A DNA stretch of 33,692 bases, from NCBI RefSeq assembly GCF_000334455.1, contig NZ_BANX01000047.1, forward strand, positions 1 to 33,692, in the 5' to 3' direction. This DNA comes from Gordonia soli NBRC 108243 (GTDB lineage Bacteria; Actinomycetota; Actinomycetes; Mycobacteriales; Mycobacteriaceae). Below the pieces are notes generated by a model. That model saw only the letters and a program-made list of their open reading frames with translations, searched no databases and was not told where the DNA came from. Positions 12,790 to 21,309 of the stretch are shown piece by piece (positions within the stretch are counted from its first letter, which is position 1; the number at the start of each line of letters is the position of its first letter). The position numbers and the translations under genes are program-made.

Positions 12790-15700
12790 TGGCGACCTCC
12801 GTGGTTTATGTGCCCGTAGCGAGCTCGATGAAGGGCTTCACCGGCCCGATCATCAAGGAGGCATCCGGGGCCGGCAAGAGGGCGTCTGCTGCAATGTCCG
12901 CCGAGTTCGAGGCCGGCGGAAAGAAGGCGGGCCAGTCCGCCGCCGCCGGCCTGGCCTCGCAGAAGAAGGAGATCGAGCGAGTGTCGGCGCAGATCGCGTC
13001 GGCACGCAAGGATGAGGCCGACGCCGCCGGCAATGTGCGCGTCAAAGAGCAACAGCTCCAGGAGCTCCGGGACTCGGGTAGCGCGACGGCGGCGAAGCTG
13101 GCGAAGGCCGAGGAGGATCTCGCGCGGGCCCGACGCACCGAAGAGTCGGCACAGTCCCGGGTGGCTACGGGCTCGCAGCAGCTCGAGCGGATCCGTAGCG
13201 GCGAAGCCACGACCGCACGCACGATCATCCGCGCTGAAGACCAACTGCGTCAGTCCCGCAATCAGACCGAGACGGCCGCCGGTCAGGTGCGGGTAGCCGA
13301 GGTTCGACTGCAGGAGTTGCGTGACTCAGGCAAAGCGACTCAGGCGCAACTGGCGCAGGGCGAGGAGCGAGTAGCCGCCGCCGAGCGCAATCATGCCGCC
13401 GCGACTGACACCGTGCGATCGCGCGAGTTACTGCTCGCCTCCGCCCAACAGGAGGCGGCCCAATCCGCTCAGACGCTGGCGCGGGACGCGGACCGGGCTG
13501 GCGATTCGGTCGAGAAGGTTGGTGACAAGGCCGATCACACGACACAACGGGTCGGCGGCATGGGCTCTCGAATGGCCAGCATGCTCAAGGTTGCCGGCGG
13601 AGCCGCGATGGCCACGGCCGGGGCCACAATCGCTACGGCGTTCACCAAGGGCTTCACTCGACTTAAGGCCATCGACGACGCCTCGGCGAAGCTGAAGGGC
13701 CTCGGCCACGACGCGCAGACCGTCTCGACCATCATGCAATCGGCCAACGCCGCCGTGAAGGGAACCGCCTTCGGGCTCGATGAGGCTGCCACGTCTGCCG
13801 CAGGCGCCGTCGCGGCTGGCATCAAGCCGGGCCAGGAGCTCACGAAGTACCTCACGCTGACTGGTGACGCCGCAACAATCGCCGGCACCTCGATGTCGGA
13901 GATGGGGTCCATCTTCAACAAAGTCGCCACGAGCAACAAGATCCAAGGCGACGTCATCGCGCAGCTGTCTGACGCGGGCATCCCGATTGTTCAGCTACTC
14001 GGGAAGGAACTCGGGAAAACCGGCGAGGAGGTCGTCAAGCTCGCATCCGAGGGCAAGATCAACTTCGCCCAGTTCCAGTCTGCGATGCAGAGCGGGCTCG
14101 GTGGGGCGGCACTCGAGTCGGGAAAGAGCTTTTCGGGCGGCCTGAAGAACGTCATGGCAGCGCTCGGTCGCCTCGGTGCCACCATTCTCGGGCCTGTATT
14201 CCAGCGTCTACCGGGACTGTTTGATGCCGCGATCCCCAAGATCGACGCGTTCGGCAACACACTGAAGGGCGCCGGCCGTTCAATTCAAGACGTCATCAGC
14301 TTCGTCCGCGAGTGGGCCCCTGCGTTCACGGTGGCCGCTGTGGCGCTGGGATCGCTCACGCTGGGAATGCTCGCCTTCAACCTGCAGCAGAAGATCGCTG
14401 CGGCGGGCGGCTTCCTGAAGTGGCTGAAGACGTTCAGTATCGCCACGCGCGGAGCAGCCGTCGCCCAGGTCCTTTTCAACTCGGCATTGTGGTCATCGCC
14501 GATCACCTGGATTGTCGCGGGCATTGCCGCGGTGGTTGCAGGTCTGGTCCTGTTCTTCACCAAAACCGAAGTTGGACGCAAGGTCTGGGCCGCGACCTGG
14601 GGTGCGATCAAGACCGCTGCCGCCGCTACGTGGGGCTTCCTCAAGGGAGTGTTCTCCGCGATCGGCAGCGCCGTCGGCACCGTCATCGGGTTCGTGCGTC
14701 GCTTCTGGCAGATCCTCGTGTTCGGTCTCGGACCGATCGGCATCATCATCGGCGTCGTCACCCAGCTGATCAAGCACTGGGACATGGTCAAGGCTGTCTT
14801 CTCGGCCGTGTGGGGCGTTGTGCGCCCGATCATCTCCGGATTCATGACCGCGGTGAAGATCCTCGGTGCCATCGTTGGCACGATCATCGGCGGCACGATC
14901 CTCGTCGCGTGGAACCTGATGAAGACCACGCTGCAAGTCGCGTGGAACACGGTCATCAACCCCATGTTTCAGCTGTTCATGGCCGGTATCCGACTGATCG
15001 GCACCGTCGCCACCTGGGTGTGGACGAGCATCCTCGCCCCTGCCTTCAATGGCATCAAGCTCGCGGTCCAGTACATGTGGGCCGGCGTCGGAGTCGTGTT
15101 CGGCCTATTCCAGGCCGGGTGGAACCTGCTCGGGACCGGGCTTGCGATCGTCAAAGACACGGTCATCATGCCGATCTGGAACGCGGTGAAGACCGGCGCC
15201 CAGTTCATGTTGTCGGGCATCCAGGTCATCTTCGGTTGGCTGAGCGCCGGGTGGAATCTGCTCGCCACGGGCCTACGTGTCATCGCCGACACCGTCATCA
15301 CCCCGGTGTGGAATGCCGTGAAGGCCGGTGCCGGACTCCTGTGGAACGGACTCCGCACGATCTTCGACTGGATCAAGGGCGGATGGAACCTCCTCGGCAC
15401 CGGCATCCGGACCGTGATCGACACCGTCATCACTCCCGCGTGGGAAGGCATGAAGGCCGGACTCGGGCGAGTCCGCGACTTCTTCGGCACCGTCGTCGAT
15501 GGGATCAAGACCGCCTGGGACAAGGTGAAGGGCTTCGTCGCCACACCGATCAACTTCGTGATCAACACCGTGTGGAACAACGGACTCCTCAAGGCGTGGA
15601 ACACGATCGCGGGTTTCCTGCCCGGCCTCAAGCAGATGTCGCCGCTGGCACCCGTCGCGTTCGCCGAGGGCGGCCCGGTCCCGATGAGCCAGGGCGCCAA

Positions 15701-17864
15701 GCGCGGCAAGGACTCTGTCCACGCCTTGATGATGCCCGGCGAGCACGTGTGGGACGTGATGGACGTCGTGCGCGCCGGCGGTCAGCGAGCCATGTATGCG
15801 ATGCGATCACTCATCGAGCGGGGCATCCCCTTCACGTGGGATGCGGCTCGCGGTGTCGCATCGCTGCCCGCCGGGTCGCAGGACGCAATCGCGACTGCAC
15901 CGCGCGGGGCCGACATGGCCGGATTCCTCCGCGCCGCAGGGATTCCTGGATACAAGACCGGCGGCGAGGTGCGGCCGGCGTGGGAGGGCCAGCTCGAGAA
16001 TGGCCATCTCGCAGCGAAGTCGCGCAACGGCAACCCCTACACCTGGGGCAACGAGGACTGCTCGGGTTACATGTCGATGATCGCCGACGCCATCATCAAC
16101 GGCGGCCGCGGCGTACGTCGCTGGGCCACGAGCTCGTTCCCCGGCGGCCAGCCGTGGAAGCCGGGCCTCGGCAAGGGCTTCTCCGTTGGCGTGAACGACG
16201 ACCCCGGCGGCCCGGGCGGCGGTCACACGTCAGGCACCCTGACCGCGGTCGGCCCGTACGCGACCGTCAACGTCGAGTCCGGCGGTGCGCACGGCAACGT
16301 CGCCTACGGCGGCCCGGCGGCCGGTGCTGACGACGCGCAGTGGAACAACGCGAAGCCAGGCCGTTTCCACCTCGGCATCGGCGCGGACGGTGCGTTCGAA
16401 TCCGCCGGCGGCCCATCGGCTGCCGAGCAGGGCAATGTCATCAAACGCAAGATCAAGGAGATCCTGGACAAGGCTCTCGATCCGATCAAGCAGGGCATGA
16501 CGGCCGCGATCGGCGCACCGCCGCCGGAGTGGCTGGGTATCCCGCCGAAGGCCCTCACGATCACGAAGGACAAGGCCGTCGACGCCACCTTCGACGTGGT
16601 CGGGAAGCTCGGGTCGCAGTTGCGCGCGATCTACGACAAGGCCAAGGACATCACCACCTCGATCACGAGCGTGATCACCAACCCCCTCGGCCTGTTCCGT
16701 GACAAGGGCGGCTACCTCCCCAAGGGTCTGTCGGTGGTACGCAACGAGACCGGACGGCCCGAGGCGGTCCTGAACTGGAAGCAGCTCGAGGAAGTCCGCA
16801 AGCTCGTCGACTCGACCAGCCGCGCCGCCGGCGAAAGCATCCTCGGCGACACCCTCGACTTCTTCGGCTTCAAGAAGCTCTACGACGCGATCTCCGGTGC
16901 GGTCGCGCCGAAGGAGCAGGCGACGCAGCAGCAGGGCGCCGACGCCGCGCGGGCGGGCACGTCCGGCGCCGGCGACAGCACCGCGCAGGGCAAGGACAGC
17001 ACGACGGCGGGCGGTGCCGGGTACGCCGATCCGACCTACGGCACCGGCGCGACGTTCCAGCAGAAGGACACCCCGCTCACGACGAAGATGCCGAACCTCG
17101 GCGAGGGTTCCGACCGCTACTCATTCGCGATCACCGAGCAGGCGAAGAACATGGGCCTGCCCAAGCGGGCCGCGATCATCGGCAACGCGACCGCGCTCGT
17201 CGAGGTCGGCGACCCGATGAAGATGTACGCCAACACCGGCAACCCCGAGTCGCTGAAACTTCCCCACGACGCCGTCGGTTCCGATCACGACAGCGTCGGC
17301 CTGTTCCAGCAGCGCGACTCGTGGGGTTCGACCGCCGACCGCATGGACCCCCACAAGAGCGCAGCCCTGTTCTACAACGCGCTCAAGCAGGTCGGTGGCT
17401 GGGAGTCGATGGACATGGGTGCCGCCGCGCAAGCCGTGCAGCGCAGCGCATTCCCCGACCGGTACGCGCAGAAGATCGCCCGGGCAACCGCGCTCGTCGA
17501 TCAGGCAGCGCTCTACGACGCCGGCGGCTGGCTGAAGACGGGACTGTCGATGATCGCGAACAAGACCGGACGTCCCGAGGCGATCCTCACCGCGCCACAG
17601 TGGGCGTCGATCGACTCGATGCTGGAAGAACTGCCGTCGGCGATGGAGTTCAAGACGGTCGCCGATATGGCCGCCGGGAACATGCCTCGGGCACCACGAC
17701 TCGACGACATCGACCACGGTGGCTCCCAGGACGGTCCACGTGAGCGAGGGCCGCTGGTCTACGTGGAGAACCAGTACACCCACGACCCGGCCGAGGCAGC
17801 GCGAGAGACTGGTCGCGAGCTACGTCGGGCGGCGCGGTCCGACTCCCTGGTGGGTGGCTGGTGA
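12789..17864 (+). CDS. Tape measure protein with two muralytic-like domains, 1691 aa
   Basis: Longest gene; ATG 12789 overlaps the chaperone TAA. Residues 30-260 are coiled-coil. A TP901-type tape measure domain follows (KAIDDASAKLKGLGHDAQTV to LRGLGATILGP, about 290-470). Hydrophobic and glycine-rich segments at about 510-700 may insert into the host membrane. Three 44-residue repeats lie at 777-908. An NlpC/P60-like region near 1080-1150 has a DCSG cysteine at 1091 and a GHTSG histidine at 1146. Near 1470-1510 a lytic-transglycosylase-like segment has glutamate 1472 and SVGLFQQRDSWG. Tape measures set tail length and often carry wall-opening enzymes for DNA entry. Domain limits are estimates. 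Confidence 0.93.
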   Translation: MATSVVYVPVASSMKGFTGPIIKEASGAGKRASAAMSAEFEAGGKKAGQSAAAGLASQKKEIERVSAQIASARKDEADAAGNVRVKEQQLQELRDSGSATAAKLAKAEEDLARARRTEESAQSRVATGSQQLERIRSGEATTARTIIRAEDQLRQSRNQTETAAGQVRVAEVRLQELRDSGKATQAQLAQGEERVAAAERNHAAATDTVRSRELLLASAQQEAAQSAQTLARDADRAGDSVEKVGDKADHTTQRVGGMGSRMASMLKVAGGAAMATAGATIATAFTKGFTRLKAIDDASAKLKGLGHDAQTVSTIMQSANAAVKGTAFGLDEAATSAAGAVAAGIKPGQELTKYLTLTGDAATIAGTSMSEMGSIFNKVATSNKIQGDVIAQLSDAGIPIVQLLGKELGKTGEEVVKLASEGKINFAQFQSAMQSGLGGAALESGKSFSGGLKNVMAALGRLGATILGPVFQRLPGLFDAAIPKIDAFGNTLKGAGRSIQDVISFVREWAPAFTVAAVALGSLTLGMLAFNLQQKIAAAGGFLKWLKTFSIATRGAAVAQVLFNSALWSSPITWIVAGIAAVVAGLVLFFTKTEVGRKVWAATWGAIKTAAAATWGFLKGVFSAIGSAVGTVIGFVRRFWQILVFGLGPIGIIIGVVTQLIKHWDMVKAVFSAVWGVVRPIISGFMTAVKILGAIVGTIIGGTILVAWNLMKTTLQVAWNTVINPMFQLFMAGIRLIGTVATWVWTSILAPAFNGIKLAVQYMWAGVGVVFGLFQAGWNLLGTGLAIVKDTVIMPIWNAVKTGAQFMLSGIQVIFGWLSAGWNLLATGLRVIADTVITPVWNAVKAGAGLLWNGLRTIFDWIKGGWNLLGTGIRTVIDTVITPAWEGMKAGLGRVRDFFGTVVDGIKTAWDKVKGFVATPINFVINTVWNNGLLKAWNTIAGFLPGLKQMSPLAPVAFAEGGPVPMSQGAKRGKDSVHALMMPGEHVWDVMDVVRAGGQRAMYAMRSLIERGIPFTWDAARGVASLPAGSQDAIATAPRGADMAGFLRAAGIPGYKTGGEVRPAWEGQLENGHLAAKSRNGNPYTWGNEDCSGYMSMIADAIINGGRGVRRWATSSFPGGQPWKPGLGKGFSVGVNDDPGGPGGGHTSGTLTAVGPYATVNVESGGAHGNVAYGGPAAGADDAQWNNAKPGRFHLGIGADGAFESAGGPSAAEQGNVIKRKIKEILDKALDPIKQGMTAAIGAPPPEWLGIPPKALTITKDKAVDATFDVVGKLGSQLRAIYDKAKDITTSITSVITNPLGLFRDKGGYLPKGLSVVRNETGRPEAVLNWKQLEEVRKLVDSTSRAAGESILGDTLDFFGFKKLYDAISGAVAPKEQATQQQGADAARAGTSGAGDSTAQGKDSTTAGGAGYADPTYGTGATFQQKDTPLTTKMPNLGEGSDRYSFAITEQAKNMGLPKRAAIIGNATALVEVGDPMKMYANTGNPESLKLPHDAVGSDHDSVGLFQQRDSWGSTADRMDPHKSAALFYNALKQVGGWESMDMGAAAQAVQRSAFPDRYAQKIARATALVDQAALYDAGGWLKTGLSMIANKTGRPEAILTAPQWASIDSMLEELPSAMEFKTVADMAAGNMPRAPRLDDIDHGGSQDGPRERGPLVYVENQYTHDPAEAARETGRELRRAARSDSLVGGW
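15117..15512 (+). repeat. Three tandem 44-residue repeats within the tape measure gene
   Basis: Units begin GWNLLGTGL (15117), GWNLLATGL (15249) and GWNLLGTGI (15381), each 132 bases long and each with a DTVI..P.W motif in the middle (for example DTVITPVWNAVKAGA). The repeats match at protein level, less so at DNA level, so they are old. Such repeats in tape measures are thought to add helical length along the tube. Confidence 0.8.
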
Positions 17865-18721
17865 GCGGCACGGCGGTCCTGACCGACCACACGATCGTCG
17901 AGTGGGTCGCCCACACCGGTGAACGGATGCGCTGGTCCGGCGCGAAGCAGACCGCACCGCCCGAACTGGGCCCGTGGATCGATGCCGAGGAAATGGACGG
18001 CATCGGCCACGTCGACATCAAGGCACTGTTCAGCGCGGCCGCGCGCGAGTGGGGCGAGGAATACATCGGCGGGACACTCGATCACGCCGAACTCGTGCTG
18101 CCGATGTTCATCCTCGGTGCCGACGTCGACGACTTCCGCCGCCGCGTCGAGCACTTCAAGACCCAGGTGCGCCGCGAGCGGATCGGGTGGCTGTTCGTCT
18201 ACACCAACGTCACCGGCTGGCGGTGGGTCGCGGCACGCCTGGGTCACTTCAAGCCGATGTACAAGATCGACCCCCGCAAGACCCGCGCCGCGCACTTCGA
18301 GCTGATGCTGATCGTGGAGAAGCCCCTCGCGCGGGCCGCCGACCACGCCGCATCCTGGCGCAACCGCACCAACACCGGTCGCGGATCAGTGCCGATATAC
18401 CCCGGCCCGCTCTGGCAGGCGTGGCCGCAGTTCGCGTTCCGCGGTCCCGGTCGTCTCCGGCTCCGATACGCGGGCAACGACGTCGACCACCCGTTCACCG
18501 TCCTCGCCAACGAGACGATCCTGATCAACACCGACGAGGCCCGCCCGATCATCCGCAGCATGACCACTGGCCGCAACCTGTGGCCGCTGATGAAGGGGGC
18601 ACGCTACTCCAACCCGGTGCCCGACGGTGAGGTCACTCGCGTCGACATCACCGTCACCGGTGGCAACACCAACACCGAGCTGTGGGTCGTGTCCGCCCAG
18701 CAGTACGAGGGCTTGCTGTGA
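17861..18721 (+). CDS. Minor tail protein, probable distal tail (Dit-like), 286 aa
   Basis: GTG 17861 overlaps the tape measure stop (GTGA). The protein opens MSGTAVLTDHTIVEWVAHTG. It contains an N-terminal strand-rich part with the helix HVDIKALFSAAAREWGEEY and a ring-domain-like stretch (HAELVLPMFILGADVDDFRR). The C-terminal half (PLWQAWPQFAFRGPGRLRLR, then NETILINTDEARPIIRS) is a galectin-like beta domain. Those two halves are the classic distal tail protein plan, and the gene follows the tape measure as Dit genes do. The C-terminal VTGGNTNTELWVVS strand is also typical. Dit assignment is by plan and order, not by database search. Confidence 0.7.
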   Translation: MSGTAVLTDHTIVEWVAHTGERMRWSGAKQTAPPELGPWIDAEEMDGIGHVDIKALFSAAAREWGEEYIGGTLDHAELVLPMFILGADVDDFRRRVEHFKTQVRRERIGWLFVYTNVTGWRWVAARLGHFKPMYKIDPRKTRAAHFELMLIVEKPLARAADHAASWRNRTNTGRGSVPIYPGPLWQAWPQFAFRGPGRLRLRYAGNDVDHPFTVLANETILINTDEARPIIRSMTTGRNLWPLMKGARYSNPVPDGEVTRVDITVTGGNTNTELWVVSAQQYEGLL

Positions 18722-20313
18722 GCGTCAGGGACGCATTCGCAACGCTCACCCACGACGAGGCGGCCGAGCGCGAGGAGTACCGCAACCCGCGGCCCCACAT
18801 CGAACTGCGCACCAAGGACATGAAGGTGTGGTCGATCGTCGGTGACCACCAAGAGCTGAAGTTCACCGACAAACGCTCGCAGGCCGGCGGTCTGACGATG
18901 GTGCTGCCGTTCGACGACTACTACGAGGCGTACTTCGACGGACAGCCGAAGGCGACGGTGCGTCCGATCGTGGTGCGGCTGCCCGGGTACACCACGTTGT
19001 GGTTCATCACGAAGTTCACCCGTCGACGCAAGGGCCTCAAGCGGTACTACGAGGTTGAAGCCGTCGGCGCGCTCGAGCATCTGAACTGGATCCGGCTCTA
19101 CCCGTGCCCCTGGTTCTTGCCCGAGTTCCAGCCGATCAAGTTCTGGTTCGGCCTCGGCCCGTCGGCGAGCATGTGCGCACTCGCTCTGGCGGCCAACCTG
19201 ATCCGACTCCAGGCCCCGCTGTGGTCGATCCCGACCGGCAACCTGTTCAAGCTCGAAACCTGGAACCTCGTCCGCAACGCGTTCCACCCGATCATGGTCA
19301 ATCCCCGCAACAAGTTCCTCGGGGACACCACGAAATGGGACTCGGCGTCGTGGCGGATGGACAACGCGATGGAGGCCTTCACCGAGGTCTGCCTCGCCAA
19401 CGACCTCCAGATCACCTACCAGTTCTTCGATCCCGACGTCGATCCACAACCGTTCCCCGAGTTCGTCACCCTGACCGAACCGAAACTGATCATCGACTTC
19501 GTCGAGAAGGGACGCCCGGCCGGCTGGACCGGCACGATCATCGACGGATTCTTCCGCACCGGTCTCGAGGTGGCCGGCGACTTCCTCGGCTGGATCCTGT
19601 ACCCCATCCTCGGCGACGACGGCTACCAGAAGTACGTCGACACCATCGAGGGCACGATCGCGAACAAGCCGATCGCGATCTACGGCACCGGGAAGTACGC
19701 GCCCGCCGACGAGTTCGAGCAGACCACCCACACCGCGATGGCGTCGCGTGTGACCGCCGGCGGCAAGTCGCCCGAATGGCTCAACACCGCGATGGTCACC
19801 GGCGCGAACCTGCTGTTGGGGGCGCTGGGCGCGGCGATCGGCCTGCCCGGTCTCGCGCTCGGCATCTTCGACGGGCTCGTCAAGGACACCGTGATGGCGT
19901 TCCACTCCACCGAGGATCTGCAGCGCGCCAACGAGGCTGGGCCGTGGCGGTTCAAGGAGACGTTCGCCGAGTCGTCGACCACAGGCCTATCGCTCAACAC
20001 AGTCGCGGGGATGAAAACGGCGCACTGGGCGACGCGGCCGTACATCTCGCATTCGATCTCAGTGCAGAACGGGTCGCCGTACTTCATCGGCAAGGACCTG
20101 CACCTCGGCGACCTCGTCGGTGTCCAGATGCCCAGCGGGAAAGTCGAGGTCGAGTTCCTCGAGGAGATCACCTACGAGGACAGCCGCAACGTGCGCGGCA
20201 AGTTGACGCTGCAGATCGGCCGCCCCGACGCCGAGCGTGAGCCGGGGTCGATCGCGCTGGGCAAGATCCGCCGCTTCTCTACCTGGCTCACCCGAGCCGC
20301 GCTCAGCGAATGA
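18718..20313 (+). CDS. Minor tail protein, Gp37-like baseplate hub, 531 aa
   Basis: GTG 18718 overlaps the preceding TGA and replaces a longer out-of-context start. The protein has several lambda gpJ/T4 gp27-like hub features: a long beta-rich N-terminal part (LRTKDMKVWSIVGDHQELKF, then TLWFITKFTRRRKGL), a middle with an amphipathic helix (TWNLVRNAFHPIMVNPRN), and a hydrophobic glycine-rich segment near 365-400 (LLLGALGAAIGLPGLALGIF) that could act as a channel or membrane contact. The layout matches the family often annotated 'Siphovirus ReqiPepy6 Gp37-like'. Placement directly after Dit supports a tail-hub role. Ends just before the lysis cassette. Confidence 0.7.
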   Translation: MSVRDAFATLTHDEAAEREEYRNPRPHIELRTKDMKVWSIVGDHQELKFTDKRSQAGGLTMVLPFDDYYEAYFDGQPKATVRPIVVRLPGYTTLWFITKFTRRRKGLKRYYEVEAVGALEHLNWIRLYPCPWFLPEFQPIKFWFGLGPSASMCALALAANLIRLQAPLWSIPTGNLFKLETWNLVRNAFHPIMVNPRNKFLGDTTKWDSASWRMDNAMEAFTEVCLANDLQITYQFFDPDVDPQPFPEFVTLTEPKLIIDFVEKGRPAGWTGTIIDGFFRTGLEVAGDFLGWILYPILGDDGYQKYVDTIEGTIANKPIAIYGTGKYAPADEFEQTTHTAMASRVTAGGKSPEWLNTAMVTGANLLLGALGAAIGLPGLALGIFDGLVKDTVMAFHSTEDLQRANEAGPWRFKETFAESSTTGLSLNTVAGMKTAHWATRPYISHSISVQNGSPYFIGKDLHLGDLVGVQMPSGKVEVEFLEEITYEDSRNVRGKLTLQIGRPDAEREPGSIALGKIRRFSTWLTRAALSE

Positions 20314-20323
20314 GAGGACCGCT

Positions 20324-21037
20324 ATGAGCTTCCGCACTGCCTACGGCAATACCCACTCGGAGAACGGGTGGCGCATGGTCAATCGTGACGAGTGTGCGCT
20401 GATCCAGGGTCTCGCGTTCATGGACACCGCGCCGGTTCGGAAGGGCTGGGCGTTCGAGGCGTTGTCGGCGTTCGCGCACTGGTACGACCAGAACGTTCCC
20501 GGCGAGATCGTCTCAGCAACGTGGGGGTGGTCGAACACCAACGACGTGTCGACGTCGAACCACCTGTCGGGCACCGCACTCGACATCAACGCCCCGCAGT
20601 ACCCGTGGGGTGGGGACCGGATGGCGCGGGAGTTCCCGGCCCGGGTGGCTGCGATACGCCGGGGTCTCACCGAGTTCGAGGGAATCATCTTCTGGGGCGC
20701 GGACTGGTCCCGCAAGGACGAGATGCACTTCCAACTCAACAGCGGCACCGCGAAGGGCGACGGCGCATCCGACCGGCTGATCGACTTCGTCCGCCGCCGC
20801 ATCGTCGACGGCCAGCTGAAGGGCTCGGTCGGCAAGACAGCGCTCGATGCGGCGAAGGTCAACGCGTTCACGCAGGTGTTCATGGGTCCGATCGGCTCGG
20901 ACACGAAGGACGTCCGGGAGCAGTTGTGCGGCATTGGGTCGCGTGATGCTGGCGAGTATGACGGCTGGGGCCAGCTCGGCAACCGCACTGTCACCGACGG
21001 CCTCGGCGCGGTCCTCGACCGGGTGGTGAACCGATGA
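20324..21037 (+). CDS. Endolysin, M15-type zinc peptidase with C-terminal module, 237 aa
   Basis: ATG 20324 follows GAGAGGA. Residues 1-150 form an M15 (VanY / L-Ala-D-Glu-type) peptidase: the first zinc ligand histidine at 80 in STSNHLSGTALDIN, aspartate at 87, and the last histidine at 135 in KDEMHFQL, with an acidic residue at 132/133. It should cut peptide cross-links of the host wall. Residues about 178-235 (KVNAFTQVFMGPIGSDTKD to GWGQLGNRTVTDGLGAV) repeat as the C-terminus of the muramidase downstream and are likely a wall-binding module. There is no signal peptide, so release depends on a holin. First gene of the lysis cassette. Confidence 0.88.
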   Translation: MSFRTAYGNTHSENGWRMVNRDECALIQGLAFMDTAPVRKGWAFEALSAFAHWYDQNVPGEIVSATWGWSNTNDVSTSNHLSGTALDINAPQYPWGGDRMAREFPARVAAIRRGLTEFEGIIFWGADWSRKDEMHFQLNSGTAKGDGASDRLIDFVRRRIVDGQLKGSVGKTALDAAKVNAFTQVFMGPIGSDTKDVREQLCGIGSRDAGEYDGWGQLGNRTVTDGLGAVLDRVVNR

Positions 21038-21309
21038 GCACGACCGACATGCCCGACCTCACCGAGGAGGGCTACGGCCGGATCGTGGATCACGGCCGCG
21101 TACAGACGGTCTGGTACCCGGACGGCCGAGTGCGGCTGCGCCACGAGTGCCGACGACCTTACATTGTCCTGCACACCGCACCTCTGCTGCAGCTCGACAA
21201 CGGCCACACGATCGTCTCGACCGACCCGGTAACCGTCACCCCGTCGATCATGTGCGCCGACTGCGGCCTGCACGGATTCCTCACCGACGGCGTCTGGAAG
21301 GACTGCTGA
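21034..21309 (+). CDS. DUF6527-like small protein, 91 aa
   Basis: ATG 21034 overlaps the endolysin stop, and its own stop overlaps the muramidase ATG, so the gene is wedged between the two lysins. It is beta-rich (GRIVDHGRVQTVWYPDGRVR) with a C-terminal PSIMCADCGLHGFLTDGVW segment carrying a CxxC pair. The PSI.C..CG.HG.l.dG.W signature is shared by phage proteins called DUF6527. Their role is unknown. The cysteines suggest a small zinc-binding fold, but only two are visible. Position inside the lysis cassette makes a lysis regulator or lysin partner possible; this is inference. Confidence 0.5.
   Translation: MSTTDMPDLTEEGYGRIVDHGRVQTVWYPDGRVRLRHECRRPYIVLHTAPLLQLDNGHTIVSTDPVTVTPSIMCADCGLHGFLTDGVWKDC

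Noticed and set aside
14312..16330. Plus-strand open frame of 672 codons in another frame of the tape measure gene
   Set aside because: Composition is arginine/histidine-rich and repetitive, as expected for an out-of-frame reading of GC-rich DNA.
18604..19905. Minus-strand open frame of 433 codons opposite the Gp37-like gene
   Set aside because: Arginine-, glutamate- and valine-rich shadow of a real gene with no domain pattern.
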